A DNA stretch of 64,000 nucleotides from Suillus spraguei (Eukaryota > Basidiomycota > Agaricomycetes > Boletales > Suillaceae), in contig JABCPU010000207.1 in NCBI GenBank assembly GCA_016800925.1, forward strand, positions 54,630-118,629. Direction: 5' to 3'. The notes under the pieces are model-generated. The model searched no databases. It was not told the origin of the DNA and worked only from the letters and a program-made list of their open reading frames with translations. Position numbers and translations under genes: made by a program. Shown here piece after piece: positions 44,640-56,989 of this stretch; within the stretch, counting starts at the first letter, position 1, and each line of letters starts with the position of its first letter.

Positions 44640-47250
44640 CATGTAAAATGCCTATTTCCTCACACAGTTCACCGAGTGTCAAGTACCAAGACCCAGGACC
44701 CGAATCATGAATCCTTGGCAATGTAACAAGTGCCAAGTGCCGGAACCCGAACCCAGAACCTCGAAACTTAAAACTTGGAACTTGGAACTCACAAAAATGT
44801 GTATCATGTAAAATGTCTATTTCCTTACACAGTTCACCGAGTGTCAAGTACCAAGACCCGGGACCCAAATCCTGAATTCCTGGCTATATAACAAGTGCCG
44901 AGTGCCGGCACCTGAGCCCCGAACCCCAAAACTTCACACTTCAAACTTCAAAATTGAAACTTGCAAAATTCTGTATCATGTAAAATGTCTATTTCCTTGC
45001 AAAGTTCACCGAGTGTCAAGTACCAAGACCCGGGACCCGAATCCCGAATTCCTGGCAGTGTAACAAGTGCCAAGTGCCGGAACCTGACCCCCGAACCCCG
45101 AAACTTCACACTTCAAACTTCAAAATTGAAACTTGCAAAAATCTGTATCATGTAAAATTTCTATTTCCTTACACAGTTCACTGAGTGTCAAGTACCAAGA
45201 CCCGGGACCCAAATCCCGAATTCCTGGCAGTGTAACAAGTGCCGAGTGCCGGAACCCGACCCCCGAACTCCGAAACTTCAAACTTCAAACTTTAACTTCA
45301 AACTTCAAAATTGAAACTTGCAAAAAGCTGTATCATGTAAATTTTCTATTTCCTTCCACAGTTCACCAAGTGTCAAGTACCAAGACCCGGGACCCGATTC
45401 CCGAATTCCTGGCAGTGTAACAAGTGCGAGTGCCGGAACCCGACCCCCGAACTCCGAAACTTCAAACTTCAAACTTCAAAATTGAAACTTGCAAAAAGCT
45501 GTATCATGTAAATTTTCTATTTCCTTCCACAGTTCACCGAGTGTCAAGTACAAGACCCGGGACCCGAATCCCGAATTCCTGGCAGTGTAACAAGTGCCGA
45601 GTGCCGGAACCCGACCCCCGAACTCCAAAACTTCAAACTTCAAACTTCAAAATTGAAACTTGCAAAAATCTGTATCATGTAAATTTTCTATTTCCTTCCA
45701 CAGTTCACCAGTGTCAAGTACCAAGACCCGGGACCCGATCCCGAATTCCTGGCAGTGTAACAAGTGCCGAGTGCCGGAACCCGACCCCCGAACTCCAAAA
45801 CTTCAAACTTCAAACTTCAAAATTGAAACTTGCAAAAAGCTGTATCATGTAAATTTCTATTTCCTTCCACAGTTCACCGAGTGTCAAGTACCAAGACCCG
45901 GGACCCGATTCCCGAATTCCTGGCAGTGTAACAAGTGCCGAGTGCCGGAACCCGACCCCCGAACTCCGAAACTTCAAACTTCAAAATTGAAACTTGCAAA
46001 AATCTGTATCATGTAAAATTTCTATTTCCTTCCACAGTTCACCGAGTGTCAAGTACCAAGACCCGGGACCCGAATCCCGAATTCCTGGCAGTGTAACAAG
46101 TGCCGAGTGCCGGAACCTGACCCCCGAACCCCGAAACTTCACACTTCAAACTTCAAAATTGAAACTTGCAAAAATCTGTATCATGTAAAATTTCTATTTC
46201 CTTGCACAGTTCACCGAGTGTCAAGTACCAAGACCCGGGACACGAATACCAAATTCCTGGCAGTGTAACAAGTGCCGAGTGCCGGAACCCGACCCCCGAA
46301 CCCCGAAACTTCACACTTCAAACTTCAAAATTGAAACTTGCAAAAATCTGTATCATTTAAATTTTCTATTTCCTTACACAGTTCACCGAGTGTCAAGTAC
46401 CAAGACCCGGGACCTGAATCCCGAATTCCTGGCAGTGTAACAAGTGCCGAGTGCCGGAACCTGACCCCCGAACCCCGAAACTTCACACTTCAAACTTCAA
46501 AATTGAAACTTGCAAAAATCTGTATCATGTAAAATTTCTATTTCCTTGCACAGTTCACCGAGTGTCAAGTACCAAGACCCGGGACCGAATCCCAATTCCT
46601 GGCAGTGTAACAAGTGCCGAGTGCCGGAACCCGACCCCCGAACCCGAAACTTCACACTTCAAACTTCAAAATTGAAACTTGCAAAAATCTGTATCATTTA
46701 AATTTTCTATTTCCTTGCACAGTTCACTGAGTGTCAAGTAACAAGACCCGGGACCTGAATGCAAATTCCTGGCAATGTAACAAGTGCCGAGTGCCAGAAC
46801 CCGACCCCCGAACCCCGAAACTTCAAACTTCACACTTCAAAATTGAAACTTGCAAAAATCTGTATCATGTAAATTTTCTATTTCCTTACACAGTTCACTG
46901 AGTGTCAAGTAACAAGACCCGGGACCTGAATTGCAAATTCCTGGCAATGTAACAAGTGCCGAGTGCTGGTAGCCAAACCCCGAACCCCGAAACTTCAAAC
47001 TTCAAACTTCAAAATTGAAACTTGCAAAAATCTGTATCATTCAAATTTTCTATTTCCTTGCACAGTTCACCCAAGTGTCAAGTACTAAGACCCAGGACAC
47101 GAATCCCAAATTCCTGGCAGTGTAACAAGTGCCGAGTGCCGGAACACAACCCCGAACTCCGAAACTTCAAACTTCAAAATTGAAACTTGCAAAAATCTGT
47201 ATCATGTAAATTTTCTATTTCCTTGCACAGTTCACCAAAATCCTGAATTC
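44640..47250 (+). repeat. Tandem array, about 15 units of about 172 bp, left arm
   Basis: The anchor CAAGTACCAAGACCCGGGAC recurs near 45018, 45190, 45375, 45548, 45888, 46050, 46222, 46394 and 46566, with variant anchors at both ends. Each unit also has GTGCCGAGTGCCGGAAC, CTTCAAACTTCAAAATTGAA and TGTATCATGTAAAATTTCTA. Central units are nearly identical; the outer units diverge. Open frames of 64 codons repeat every 172 bp and are a by-product. Confidence 0.9.
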
Positions 47251-47448
47251 CTGGCAATGTAACAAGTGCCTCATGCCGGAACCCGAACCCTAAACCCTGA
47301 ACCCCAAAATTTGAAACTTGAAACTTGAAACTTGAAACTGTATGCCAGGGTTTTGGGTCCCGGGTCTCGGTAGTTCACACTTTGTGAGTTTCGAGTTTTG
47401 GGTTTCTAGTTTTGGCACTCAGCACTCAGGACTCGGTACTCAGTGATT

Positions 47449-48600
47449 CAATAATTTGCTTCTGGCAGAGGTAACATTCATTGAAAAAAATTGTATATAC
47501 ATCTATCACTATGCAATTATGTCCACCTCCTCACAAGACCCTTTAACCTTCACCTCAACATCCAGTTCAATCTCGACCATCTTATCATGGATGCCCTCCT
47601 GTTGCTCCTCAATCATTTTTAAAGTTTTTCAATGTCTTATCATTGCATAAATGGCCAGTCCTGCTCAGACATCAACAGTAGTACACTCCCACATGTGTCA
47701 TATGCAAAGGATCAGTTGTATATAGGCCACAAATCTGATATGTCATGTACAGGGGATATTTCTACTGATAAGAAGCCTACATAATAATCAAGCTTGTGAT
47801 AAGTGATCTGATGCGTGATTTACCTCTCATATATGTCCCTAATGATGTATTTGAAGTTTTAGAAAGATCCATGAAGGACTGACTGAATGATAAGTAAAAT
47901 GACATATGTGTGAAAAGTGACAATTGACATCTTTTTACACAAAGTCACATTTATATATGGTACAGTTTAAATATTTCATTCAAAATATGTAAGATACATG
48001 TTAGACTACTAAAGGAACCTATACTGCATATTGCCCTGAGGTTGGAGGGTGGTGGAAGGGATGTGGTGTATATCTCAGTTGACCCAGCGTCAAAGTCCTA
48101 CAACTGCCCAACTGACCATTTTCGATATTTTGGGACTTTGAACTTTCCCACAGTCAATTTCTTATCTATTTCACTCCATCAGCACTCAATTCTTGTTGGA
48201 TGGTTTTATAAATTTAGATATATCATAGTGAATGTATTTTAAATCTACTCCAGGTGTCTGATTAATAAACTTTGATGTTTTGAAAGTATGGGCTCCTTAT
48301 CAGTAGAAATAGTAAGCATTCACACTAGTTCAAAACTCCGGCCTATTTTAAGCTGATCCTTGTCATACAAAGCAAGTATATATGGTATTATAATGATATA
48401 TGAAGAGGCTGTATTATTTATGCAAGAGTAAGATACTGAAAACATCAAAAGTGTGAGAAATGCGACTTTCTATGTTTTTGTTCTTGGATGTTGAGGTGAA
48501 GGTTAAAGGGTCTTGTGAGGAGGTTGGCATAATTTCATAGTAATTGATGTATATACAATTTTTTTCAATGAATGTTACCTCTGCCAGAAGCAAATTATTG
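47449..48600. mobile_element. TIR element of about 1.15 kb, left arm
   Basis: The terminal inverted repeats are about 120 bp: CAATAATTTGCTTCTGGCAG at the left and its reverse complement CTGCCAGAAGCAAATTATTG at the right. They continue through the AACATTCATTGAAAAAAATT and CTTTAACCTTCACCTCAACA segments. The interior is AT-rich with no transposase. The flanks are themselves part of the GTGCCGAGT-type repeats, and the inverted similarity extends into them, so no target duplication can be read. The mirrored copy is 55634-56781. Confidence 0.7.
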
Positions 48601-48633
48601 AATCACTGAGTGCTGAGTGCCGAAACTCAAAAC

Positions 48634-49350
48634 TGTTATGGCCATGCAAAACCAGAGGCAATTCAGAAGTTCCAGCTTTGCATGGGGTCGTACTGGAGGG
48701 TCATACTAATTCATGGGGGCTTGGCCTCAGCTTGTGGCTGTGCCCCTTGCCTGAGTACATGCCCCTAATTTCATATGAAGTCCAAAGAGGAGTTCTTGTG
48801 AAGTCCGAGGGAGAACCTTGGAGGAACTCTTGGGCTGGATTGCTCCATAGAGCGCCAATAAACTTCTGGAGAAGTGTAGAAAACTATGCCGCAGGTAGGC
48901 GGAGATAGAGGTAAGACTACTGGGACAAGTCCCAAGTAGAATGGGTGAAGGGAAGACCACTGGATGAAGTCTAGGGCAGGATTGGAGCAAGGCTCCAGGG
49001 GGAAATATGATCCACAGGAGGTCAAGGATAGGATAGGACAGGACAAGAGGTCCGGAGATAGGAGGTCCGGAGGATGAGGAGTGGAGGAACACAGAAATGG
49101 AGGAGTGGAGGAGTGGAGAAACAGAGGAGTGGAGCTGTGTGGATTTGGGGGGAAGTATTGCCCTACTATGGAGGAGTAGGTCCGGAGATTATGTAAGGAA
49201 GGTACAGGCTACTACGGATGAAGTCCGGAGTAGAAACAAACAGAGGAAGACTACCAAAGGTAGAGCTGGAGGTGAACAGAGATAAAGACTGGAGTTCGGA
49301 CAAAGTTTGGAAAGTATAATATAACAAAGGGTCAAAGGTCTGGCCTAGGG
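48634..49350 (+). repeat. LTR-B-like sequence, left arm, plus orientation
   Basis: It begins TGTTATGGCCATGCAAAACC and carries GGGGCTTGGCCTCAGCTTGT, GTGCCCCTTGCCTGAGTAC and the purine-rich middle of LTR-B. The expected 3' terminus is not reached. Its mirror is 54880-55600. Confidence 0.65.
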
Positions 49351-49969
49351 AATACTAATTTTACATGATATACATTTTTGCGAGTTTCTGTCACATACCA
49401 TATTTCACACCCCATCTCCACTATGATCTCTGGCCCTGATCTCCATATTTCTGGACCTCTGGACCTCCACAGCTAGCCTGCCAACCCTAAATTTGGGATT
49501 TGGGTCTCAGGTCTTGGTACTCAACACTCGGTGAACTGTGTAAGGAAATAGAAATTGTACATGATACAGATGTTTGCGAGTTTTGAAATTTCAAGTTTTG
49601 GGTCTCGGGCTTCGGCACTCAGCACTCAGCACTCAGCACTTCATACATTGCCAGGAATTCAGGATTTGGGTCTCAGGTCTTGTTACTTGACAATTGGTGA
49701 ACTGTGTAAGGAAATAGAAAATTTACATGATATACATTTTGTGAGTTTCAAGTTTTAAATGTGTGGATCAAATTCCTTTTATTGTCTCACATTTTTCTGA
49801 GTCCCGAGTGCAGAATCACGAGTGCCAAACCTCGAAATTGTGGACTACCAGATGTCAGAGTTCGGGGTTCAGCACTAAAAATGTGTGGGTCAAAGTCTTT
49901 TTATTGCCTCACATTGATTCACACATTTTGAGTGCCAAACCCTGAACCCCGGCACCTGGCACTCAGGAC

Positions 49970-51870
49970 TCGACACAAAATGTAAAGAATTTAAAACCTA
50001 TCTGTTGAGTCACCTTGTGCCGGGTGCCAGGTAACAATGTGAAACATATCAATCCATACATCTTAAGTGCCAAACCCCGAACCCGGCACCCGGGACTCGG
50101 GACTCATCACCATGTGAAAAATATTGATCTACATATTTTAAGTGCTGAACCCCAACCCCTGGCACCCGGGACTTAGAACAATGTGAGGCAATACAGAGAT
50201 ATTGATTCACACATATTGAGTGCCGAACCCCAAACTCTGGCACCCGGCACTCAGGACTCGGGCCTTGGGACTCATAACAATGTGAAAGATATCAATGCAC
50301 ATATTTAGACACCAAACCCTGAACTCCGGCACCCGGCAGTCGGGAATCGGGACTCAGCCCTCATAACAATGTGAGAGATATTGATCCACATATTTTAACA
50401 CCAAACCCGAACCCCAGCACCTGGGAGTTAGAACAATGTGAGGCAATCCAAAGATATTGATTTACACATGTTGAGTGCCAACCCCAAACTCCGGCACCCG
50501 GCACTCGGGGATCAGGATTCGGGACTCATAACAATGTGAAAGATATCGATCCACATATTTTATGTGCTGAACCCTGAACTCCAGCACCCGGGAGTTAGAA
50601 CAATGTGAGGCAAACACAGATGTTGATTTACACATGTTGAGTGCCAAACCCTGAACTCCGGCACCCGCACTCGGGACTCAGGCCTTGGAACTTATAACAA
50701 TGTGAAAGATGTCGATGCACATATTCTATCACCGAACCCCAAACCCCGGCACCCGGGAGTTAGAAATATGTGAGGCAATACAAAGATATTGATTTACACA
50801 TGTGGAGTGCTGAACCCCGAACTTCGGCACCTGGCAGTTGGGAATCTGGACTCGGGACTCATAACCATGTGAAAGATATTGATCCACATATTTAACCACC
50901 CAACCCCGAACCCCAGCACCCGGGAGTGAGAACAATGTGAGTCAATACAAAGATATTGATGTACACATGTTGAATGCCGAACCCCGAACTCCGGCACCCG
51001 ACACTCGGGACTCGGGACTTGATACTCATAACAATGAGACAGATATCGATCCACATATTTTAACACCGAACCCCAACACCGCCACCCGTGAGTTAGAACC
51101 ATGTGAGGCAATACAAAGTTGAGTCCCGAATTACGATCACTGAGTGCCGGGTTACCATGTGAGGCAATACAAAGATATTGATTTACACATGTTGAGTGCT
51201 GAACCCCGCACTCCGGCACCTGGGAGTTAGCACAATGTGAGGCAATACCATGATATTGATTTACACATGTTGAGTGCGAACCCCAAGTGCCGGAGCTCGG
51301 GTTTGGCAGTCAAAACAATGTGAGGCAATACCATAATATTGATTTACACATGTTGAGTGCCGAACCCCGAGTGCCGGAGCTCGGGGTTCGGCAGTCAAAA
51401 CAATGTGAAAGACCTCGATCCACATATTTTATGTGCCGAACCCCGAACTCCGGCACTCGGGACTTCCGAGCTCCAGCACCCGGGAGTTAGCACAATGTGA
51501 GGCAATACCATGATATTGATTTACACAAGTTGAGTGCCGATCCCGAGTGCTGAGTCCCAAGTGCCGGAGTTCGGGGTTCGGCACATAAAATATGTGGATC
51601 GAGGTCTTTCACATTGTTTTGACTGCCGAACCCCGAGCTCCGGCACTCGGGGTTCGGCACTCAACATGTGTAAATCAATATTATGGTATTGCCTCACATT
51701 GTGCTAACTCCCAGGTGCCGGAGCTCGGAAGTCCCGAGTCCCGAGTGCCGGGCTCGGGGTTCGGCAGTCAAAACAATGTGAAAGACCTCGATCCACATAT
51801 TTTATGTGCCGAACCCCGAACTCCGGCACTCGGGACTCAGGACTTCCGAGCTCCGGCACCCGGAGTTAGC
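49970..51870 (+). repeat. Second tandem array, 85/170-bp period, left arm
   Basis: Alternating blocks repeat: AATGTGAGGCAATAC...ATATTGATTTACACATGTTG, then GAGTGCCGAACCCCGAACTC, CCGGCACCCGGGAGTTAG, and ATATCGATCCACATATTTTA. Anchor spacing is about 84 or 168 bp (for example 50457, 50625, 50789, 50957). The units are more diverged than those of the 172-bp array. It continues in mirrored form at about 52390-54200. Confidence 0.75.
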
Positions 51871-51879
51871 ACAATGTGA

Positions 51880-52420
51880 GGCAATACCATAATATTGATT
51901 TACACATGTTGAGTGCCGAACCCCGAGCTCCGGCACCCGGCACTCGGGGATCGGCACTCAACTTGTGTAAATCAATATCATGGTATTGCTCACATTGTGC
52001 TAACTCCCGAGGTGCCGGAGCTCGGGGTTCGGCACTCAAAACAATGCGGAGTCGGCACTCACATGTGATAATATTGATTGTCACATGTTTGGCCGCCGGG
52101 GTGGCATGTGAAAATATTGATCACATTGTGCAACCCCGAGTGCCGGAGCTCGGGTTCGGCACTCAAACAATGTGAAGACCTCATCACATATTTTATGTGC
52201 CGAACCCGAACTCCGGCATCAGGACTGGACCAGCTCCGCACCGGGAGTTAGCACAATGTGAGGCAATACATGATATTGATTTACACAGTTGAGTGCCGAC
52301 CGGTGCCGGAGCTGGGGTTGCATCAATGTGACATTATGTATTGCTCACATGTGCAACTCCGGGTGCCGGAGCTCGGAAGTCCTGAGTCCCGAGTGCCGGA
52401 GTTCGGGGTTCGGCACATAA
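51880..52420. repeat. Palindrome centre, noisy sequence
   Basis: Units of the second array are present but carry frequent one-base deletions relative to their neighbours (for example AATACATGATATTG for AATACCATGATATTG, and CGAACCCGAACTCC for CGAACCCCGAACTCC), along with larger omissions. The density of such losses is far above that in the outer arms. The symmetry axis falls within this stretch. Confidence 0.7.
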
Positions 52421-54200
52421 AATATGTGGATCGAGGTCTTTCACATTGTTTTGACTGCCGAACCCCGAGCCCGGCACTCGGGACTCGGGACTTCCGAGCT
52501 CCGGCACCTGGGAGTTAGCACAATGTGAGGCAATACCATAATATTGATTTACACATGTTGAGTGCCGAACCCCGAGTGCCGGAGCTCGGGGTTCGGCAGT
52601 CAAAACAATGTGAAAGACCTCGATCCACATATTTTATGTGCCGAACCCCGAACTCCGGCACTGGGACTCAGCACTCGGGGATCGGCACTCAACTTGTGTA
52701 AATCAATATCATGGTATTGCCTCACATTGTGCTAACTCCCGGGTGCTGGAGCTCGGAAGTCCCGAGTGCCGGAGTTCGGGGTTCGGCACATAAAATATGT
52801 GGATCGAGGTCTTTCACATTGTTTTGACTGCCGAACCCCGAGCTCCGGCACTCGGGGTTCGGCACTCAACATGTGTAAATCAATATTATGGTATTGCCTC
52901 ACATTGTTTTGACTGCCAAACCCCGAGCTCCGGCACTTGGGTTCGGCACTCAACATGTGTAAATCAATATCATGGTATTGCCTCACATTGTGCTAACTCC
53001 CAGGTGCCGGAGTGCGGGGTTCAGCACTCAACATGTGTAAATCAATATCTTTGTATTGCCTCACATGGTAACCCGGCACTCAGTGATCGTAATTCGGGAC
53101 TCAACTTTGTATTGCCTCACATGGTTCTAACTCACGGGTGGCGGTGTTCGGGGTTCGGTGTTAAAATATGTGGATCGATATCTGTCTCATTGTTATGAGT
53201 ATCAAGTCCCGAGTCCCGAGTGTCGGGTGCCGGAGTTCGGGGTTCGGCATTCAACATGTGTACATCAATATCTTTGTATTGACTCACATTGTTCTCACTC
53301 CGGGTGCTGGGGTTCGGGGTTGGGTGGTTAAATATGTGGATCAATATCTTTCACATGGTTATGAGTCCCGAGTCCAGATTCCCAACTGCCAGGTGCCGAA
53401 GTTCGGGGTTCAGCACTCCACACGTGTAAATCAATATCTTTGTATTGCCTCACATATTTCTAACTCCCGGGTGCCGGGGTTTGGGGTTCGGTGATAGAAT
53501 ATGTGCATCGACATCTTTCACATTGTTATAAGTTCCAAGGCCTGAGTCCCGAGTGCCGGGTGCCGGAGTTCAGGGTTTGGCACTCAACATGTGTAAATCA
53601 ACATCTGTGTTTTGCCTCACATTGTTCTAACTCCCGGGTGCTGGAGTTCAGGGTTCAGCACATAAAATATGTGGATCGATATCTTTCACATTGTTATGAG
53701 TCCCGAATCCTGATCCCCGAGTGCCGGGTGCCGGAGTTTGGGGTTCGGCACTCAACATGTGTAAATCAATATCTTTGGATTGCCTCACATTGTTCTAACT
53801 CCCAGGTGCTGGGGTTCGGGGTTCGGTGTTAAAATATGTGGATCAATATCTCTCACATTGTTATGAGGGCTGAGTCCCGATTCCCGACTGCCGGGTGCCG
53901 GAGTTCAGGGTTTGGTGTCTAAATATGTGCATTGATATCTTTCACATTGTTATGAGTCCCAAGGCCCGAGTCCTGAGTGCCGGGTGCCAGAGTTCGGGGT
54001 TCGGCACTCAATATGTGTGAATCAATATCTCTGTATTGCCTCACATTGTTCTAAGTCCCGGGTGCCAGGGGTTGGGGTTCAGCACTTAAAATATGTAGAT
54101 CAATATTTTTCACATGGTGATGAGTCCCGAGTCCCGGGTGCCGGGTTCGGGGTTTGGCACTTAAGATGTATGGATTGATATGTTTCACATTGTTACCGGC
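52390..54200 (-). repeat. Second tandem array, right arm
   Basis: Mirror of 49970-51870. The same anchors are present in reverse complement. Confidence 0.75.
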
Positions 54201-54879
54201 ACCCGGCACAAGGTGACTCAACAGATAGGTTTTAAATTCTTTACATTTTGTGTCGAGTCCTGAGTGCCAGGTGCCGGGGTTCAGGGTTTGGCACTCAAAA
54301 TGTGTGAATCAATGTGAGGCAATAAAAAGACTTTGACCCACACATTTTTAGTGCTGAACCCCGAACTCTGACATCTGGTAGTCCACAATTTCGAGGTTTG
54401 GCACTCGTGATTCTGCACTCGGGACTCAGAAAAATGTGAGACAATAAAAGGAATTTGATCCACACATTTAAAACTTGAAACTCACAAAATGTATATCATG
54501 TAAATTTTCTATTTCCTTACACAGTTCACCAATTGTCAAGTAACAAGACCTGAGACCCAAATCCTGAATTCCTGGCAATGTATGAAGTGCTGAGTGCTGA
54601 GTGCTGAGTGCTGAGTGCCGAAGCCCGAGACCCAAAACTTGAAATTTCAAAACTCGCAAACATCTGTATCATGTACAATTTCTATTTCCTTACACAGTTC
54701 ACCGAGTGTTGAGTACCAAGACCTGAGACCCAAATCCCAAATTTAGGGTTGGCAGGCTAGCTGTGGAGGTCCAGAGGTCCGGAAATATGGAGATCAGGGC
54801 CAGAGATCATAGTGGAGATGGGGTGTGAAATATGGTATGTGACAGAAACTCGCAAAAATGTATATCATGTAAAATTAGT

Positions 54880-55600
54880 ATTCCCTAGGCCGGACCTTTG
54901 ACCCTTTGTTATATTATACTTTCCAAACTTTGTCCGAACTCCAGTCTTTATCTCTGTTCACCTCCAGCTCTACCTTTGGTAGTCTTCCTCTGTTTGTTTC
55001 TACTCCGGACTTCATCCGTAGTAGCCTGTACCTTCCTTACATAATCTCCGGACCTACTCCTCCATAGTAGGGCAATACTTCCCCCCAAATCCACAGAGCT
55101 CCGCTCCTCTGTTTCTCCACTCCTCCACTCCTCCATTTCTGTGTTCCTCCACTCCTCATCCTCCGGACCTCCTATCTCCGGACCTCTTGTCCTGTCCTAT
55201 CCTATCCTTGACCTCCTGTGGATCATATTTCCCCCTGGAGCCTTGCTCCAATCCTGCCCTAGACTTCATCCAGTGGTCTTCCCTTCACCCATTCTACTTG
55301 GGACTTGTCCCAGTAGTCTTACCTCTATCTCCGCCTACCTGCGGCATAGTTTTCTACACTTCTCCAGAAGTTTATTGGCGCTCTATGGAGCAATCCAGCC
55401 CAAGAGTTCCTCCAAGGTTCTCCCTCGGACTTCACAAGAACTCCTCTTTGGACTTCATATGAAATTAGGGGCATGTACTCAGGCAAGGGGCACAGCCCAC
55501 AAGCTGAGGCCAAGCCCCCATGAATTAGTATGACCCTCCAGTACGACCCCATGCAAAGCTGGAACTTCTGAATTGCCTCTGGTTTTGCATGGCCATAACA
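54880..55600 (-). repeat. LTR-B-like sequence, right arm
   Basis: Mirror of 48634-49350. On the minus strand it starts with TGTTATGGCCATGCAAAACC near 55600. Confidence 0.65.
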
Positions 55601-55633
55601 GTTTTGAGTTTCGGCACTCAGCACTCAGTGATT

Positions 55634-56781
55634 CAATAATTTGCTTCTGGCAGAGGTAACATTCATTGAAAAAATTGTATATACATCAATTACTATGAAT
55701 TATGCCAACCTCCTCACAAGACCCTTTAACCTTCACCTCAACATCCAAGAACAAAAACATAGAAAGTCGCATTTCTCACACTTTTGATGTTTTCAGTATC
55801 TTACTCTTGCATAAATAATACAGCCTCTTCATATATCATTATAATACCATATATACTTGCTTTGTATGACAAGGATCAGCTTAAAATAGGCCGGAGTTTT
55901 GAACTAGTGTGAATGCTTACTATTTCTACTGATAAGGAGCCCATACTTTCAAAACATCAAAGTTTATTAATCAGACACCTGGAGTAGATTTAAAATACAT
56001 TCACTATGATATATCTAAATTTATAAAACCATCCAACAAGAATTGAGTGCTGAGGAGTGAAATAGATAAGAAATTGACTGTGGGAAAGTTCAAAGTCCCA
56101 AAATATCGAAAATGGTCAGTTGGGCAGTTGTAGGACTTTGACGCTGGGTCAACTGAGATATACACCACATCCCTTCACCACCCTCCAACCTCAGGGCAAT
56201 ATGCAGTATAGGTTCCTTTAGTAGTCTAACATGTATCTTACATATTTTGAATGAAATATTTAAACTGTACCATATATAAATGTGACTTTGTGTAAAAAGA
56301 TGTCAATTGTCACTTTTCACACATATGTCATTTTACTTATCATTCAGTCAGTCCTTCATGGATCTTTCTAAAACTTCAAATACATCATTAGGGACATATA
56401 TGAGAGGTAAATCACGCATCAGATCACTTATCACAAGCTTGATTATTATGTAGGCTTCTTATCAGTAGAAATATCCCCTGTACATGACATATCAGATTTG
56501 TGGCCTATATACAACTGATCCTTTGCATATGACACATGTGGGAGTGTACTACTGTTGATGTCTGAGCAGGACTGGCCATTTATGCAATGATAAGACATTG
56601 AAAAACTTTAAAAATGATTGAGGAGCAACAGGAGGGCATCCATGATAAGATGGTCGAGATTGAACTGGATGTTGAGGTGAAGGTTAAAGGGTCTTGTGAG
56701 GAGGTGGACATAATTGCATAGTGATAGATGTATATACAATTTTTTTCAATGAATGTTACCTCTGCCAGAAGCAAATTATTG
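55634..56781. mobile_element. TIR element of about 1.15 kb, right arm copy
   Basis: Mirror of 47449-48600 and 4 bp shorter. Single-base losses include CTTCACCACC for CTTCCACCACC near 56176 and GCTGAGGAGTG for GCTGATGGAGTG near 56051. Confidence 0.7.
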
Positions 56782-56989
56782 AATCACTGAGTACCGAGTC
56801 CTGAGTGCTGAGTGCCAAAACTAGAAACCCAAAACTCGAAACTCACAAAGTGTGAACTACCGAGACCCGGGACCCAAAACCCTGGCATACAGTTTCAAGT
56901 TTCAAGTTTCAAGTTTCAAATTTTGGGGTTCAGGGTTTAGGGTTCGGGTTCCGGCATGAGGCACTTGTTACATTGCCAGGAATTCAGGA

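Noticed and set aside
44344..44868. 174-codon open frame on minus (mirror at 59312-59836)
   Set aside because: It runs through LTR-B-like and minisatellite sequence, its residues mirror the DNA repeats (GSWYLTLGELC twice), and there is no family motif. It is a by-product of repeat DNA, useful only to measure identity of the palindrome arms.
45994..46701. Series of 64-codon frames every 172 bp
   Set aside because: Periodic translation of the tandem array, broken by one-base changes in the other arm. Not genes.
44640..47250. CRISPR-like regular repeat
   Set aside because: Units of about 172 bp are repeated along their whole length with no short repeat plus unique spacer structure, and the DNA is eukaryotic.
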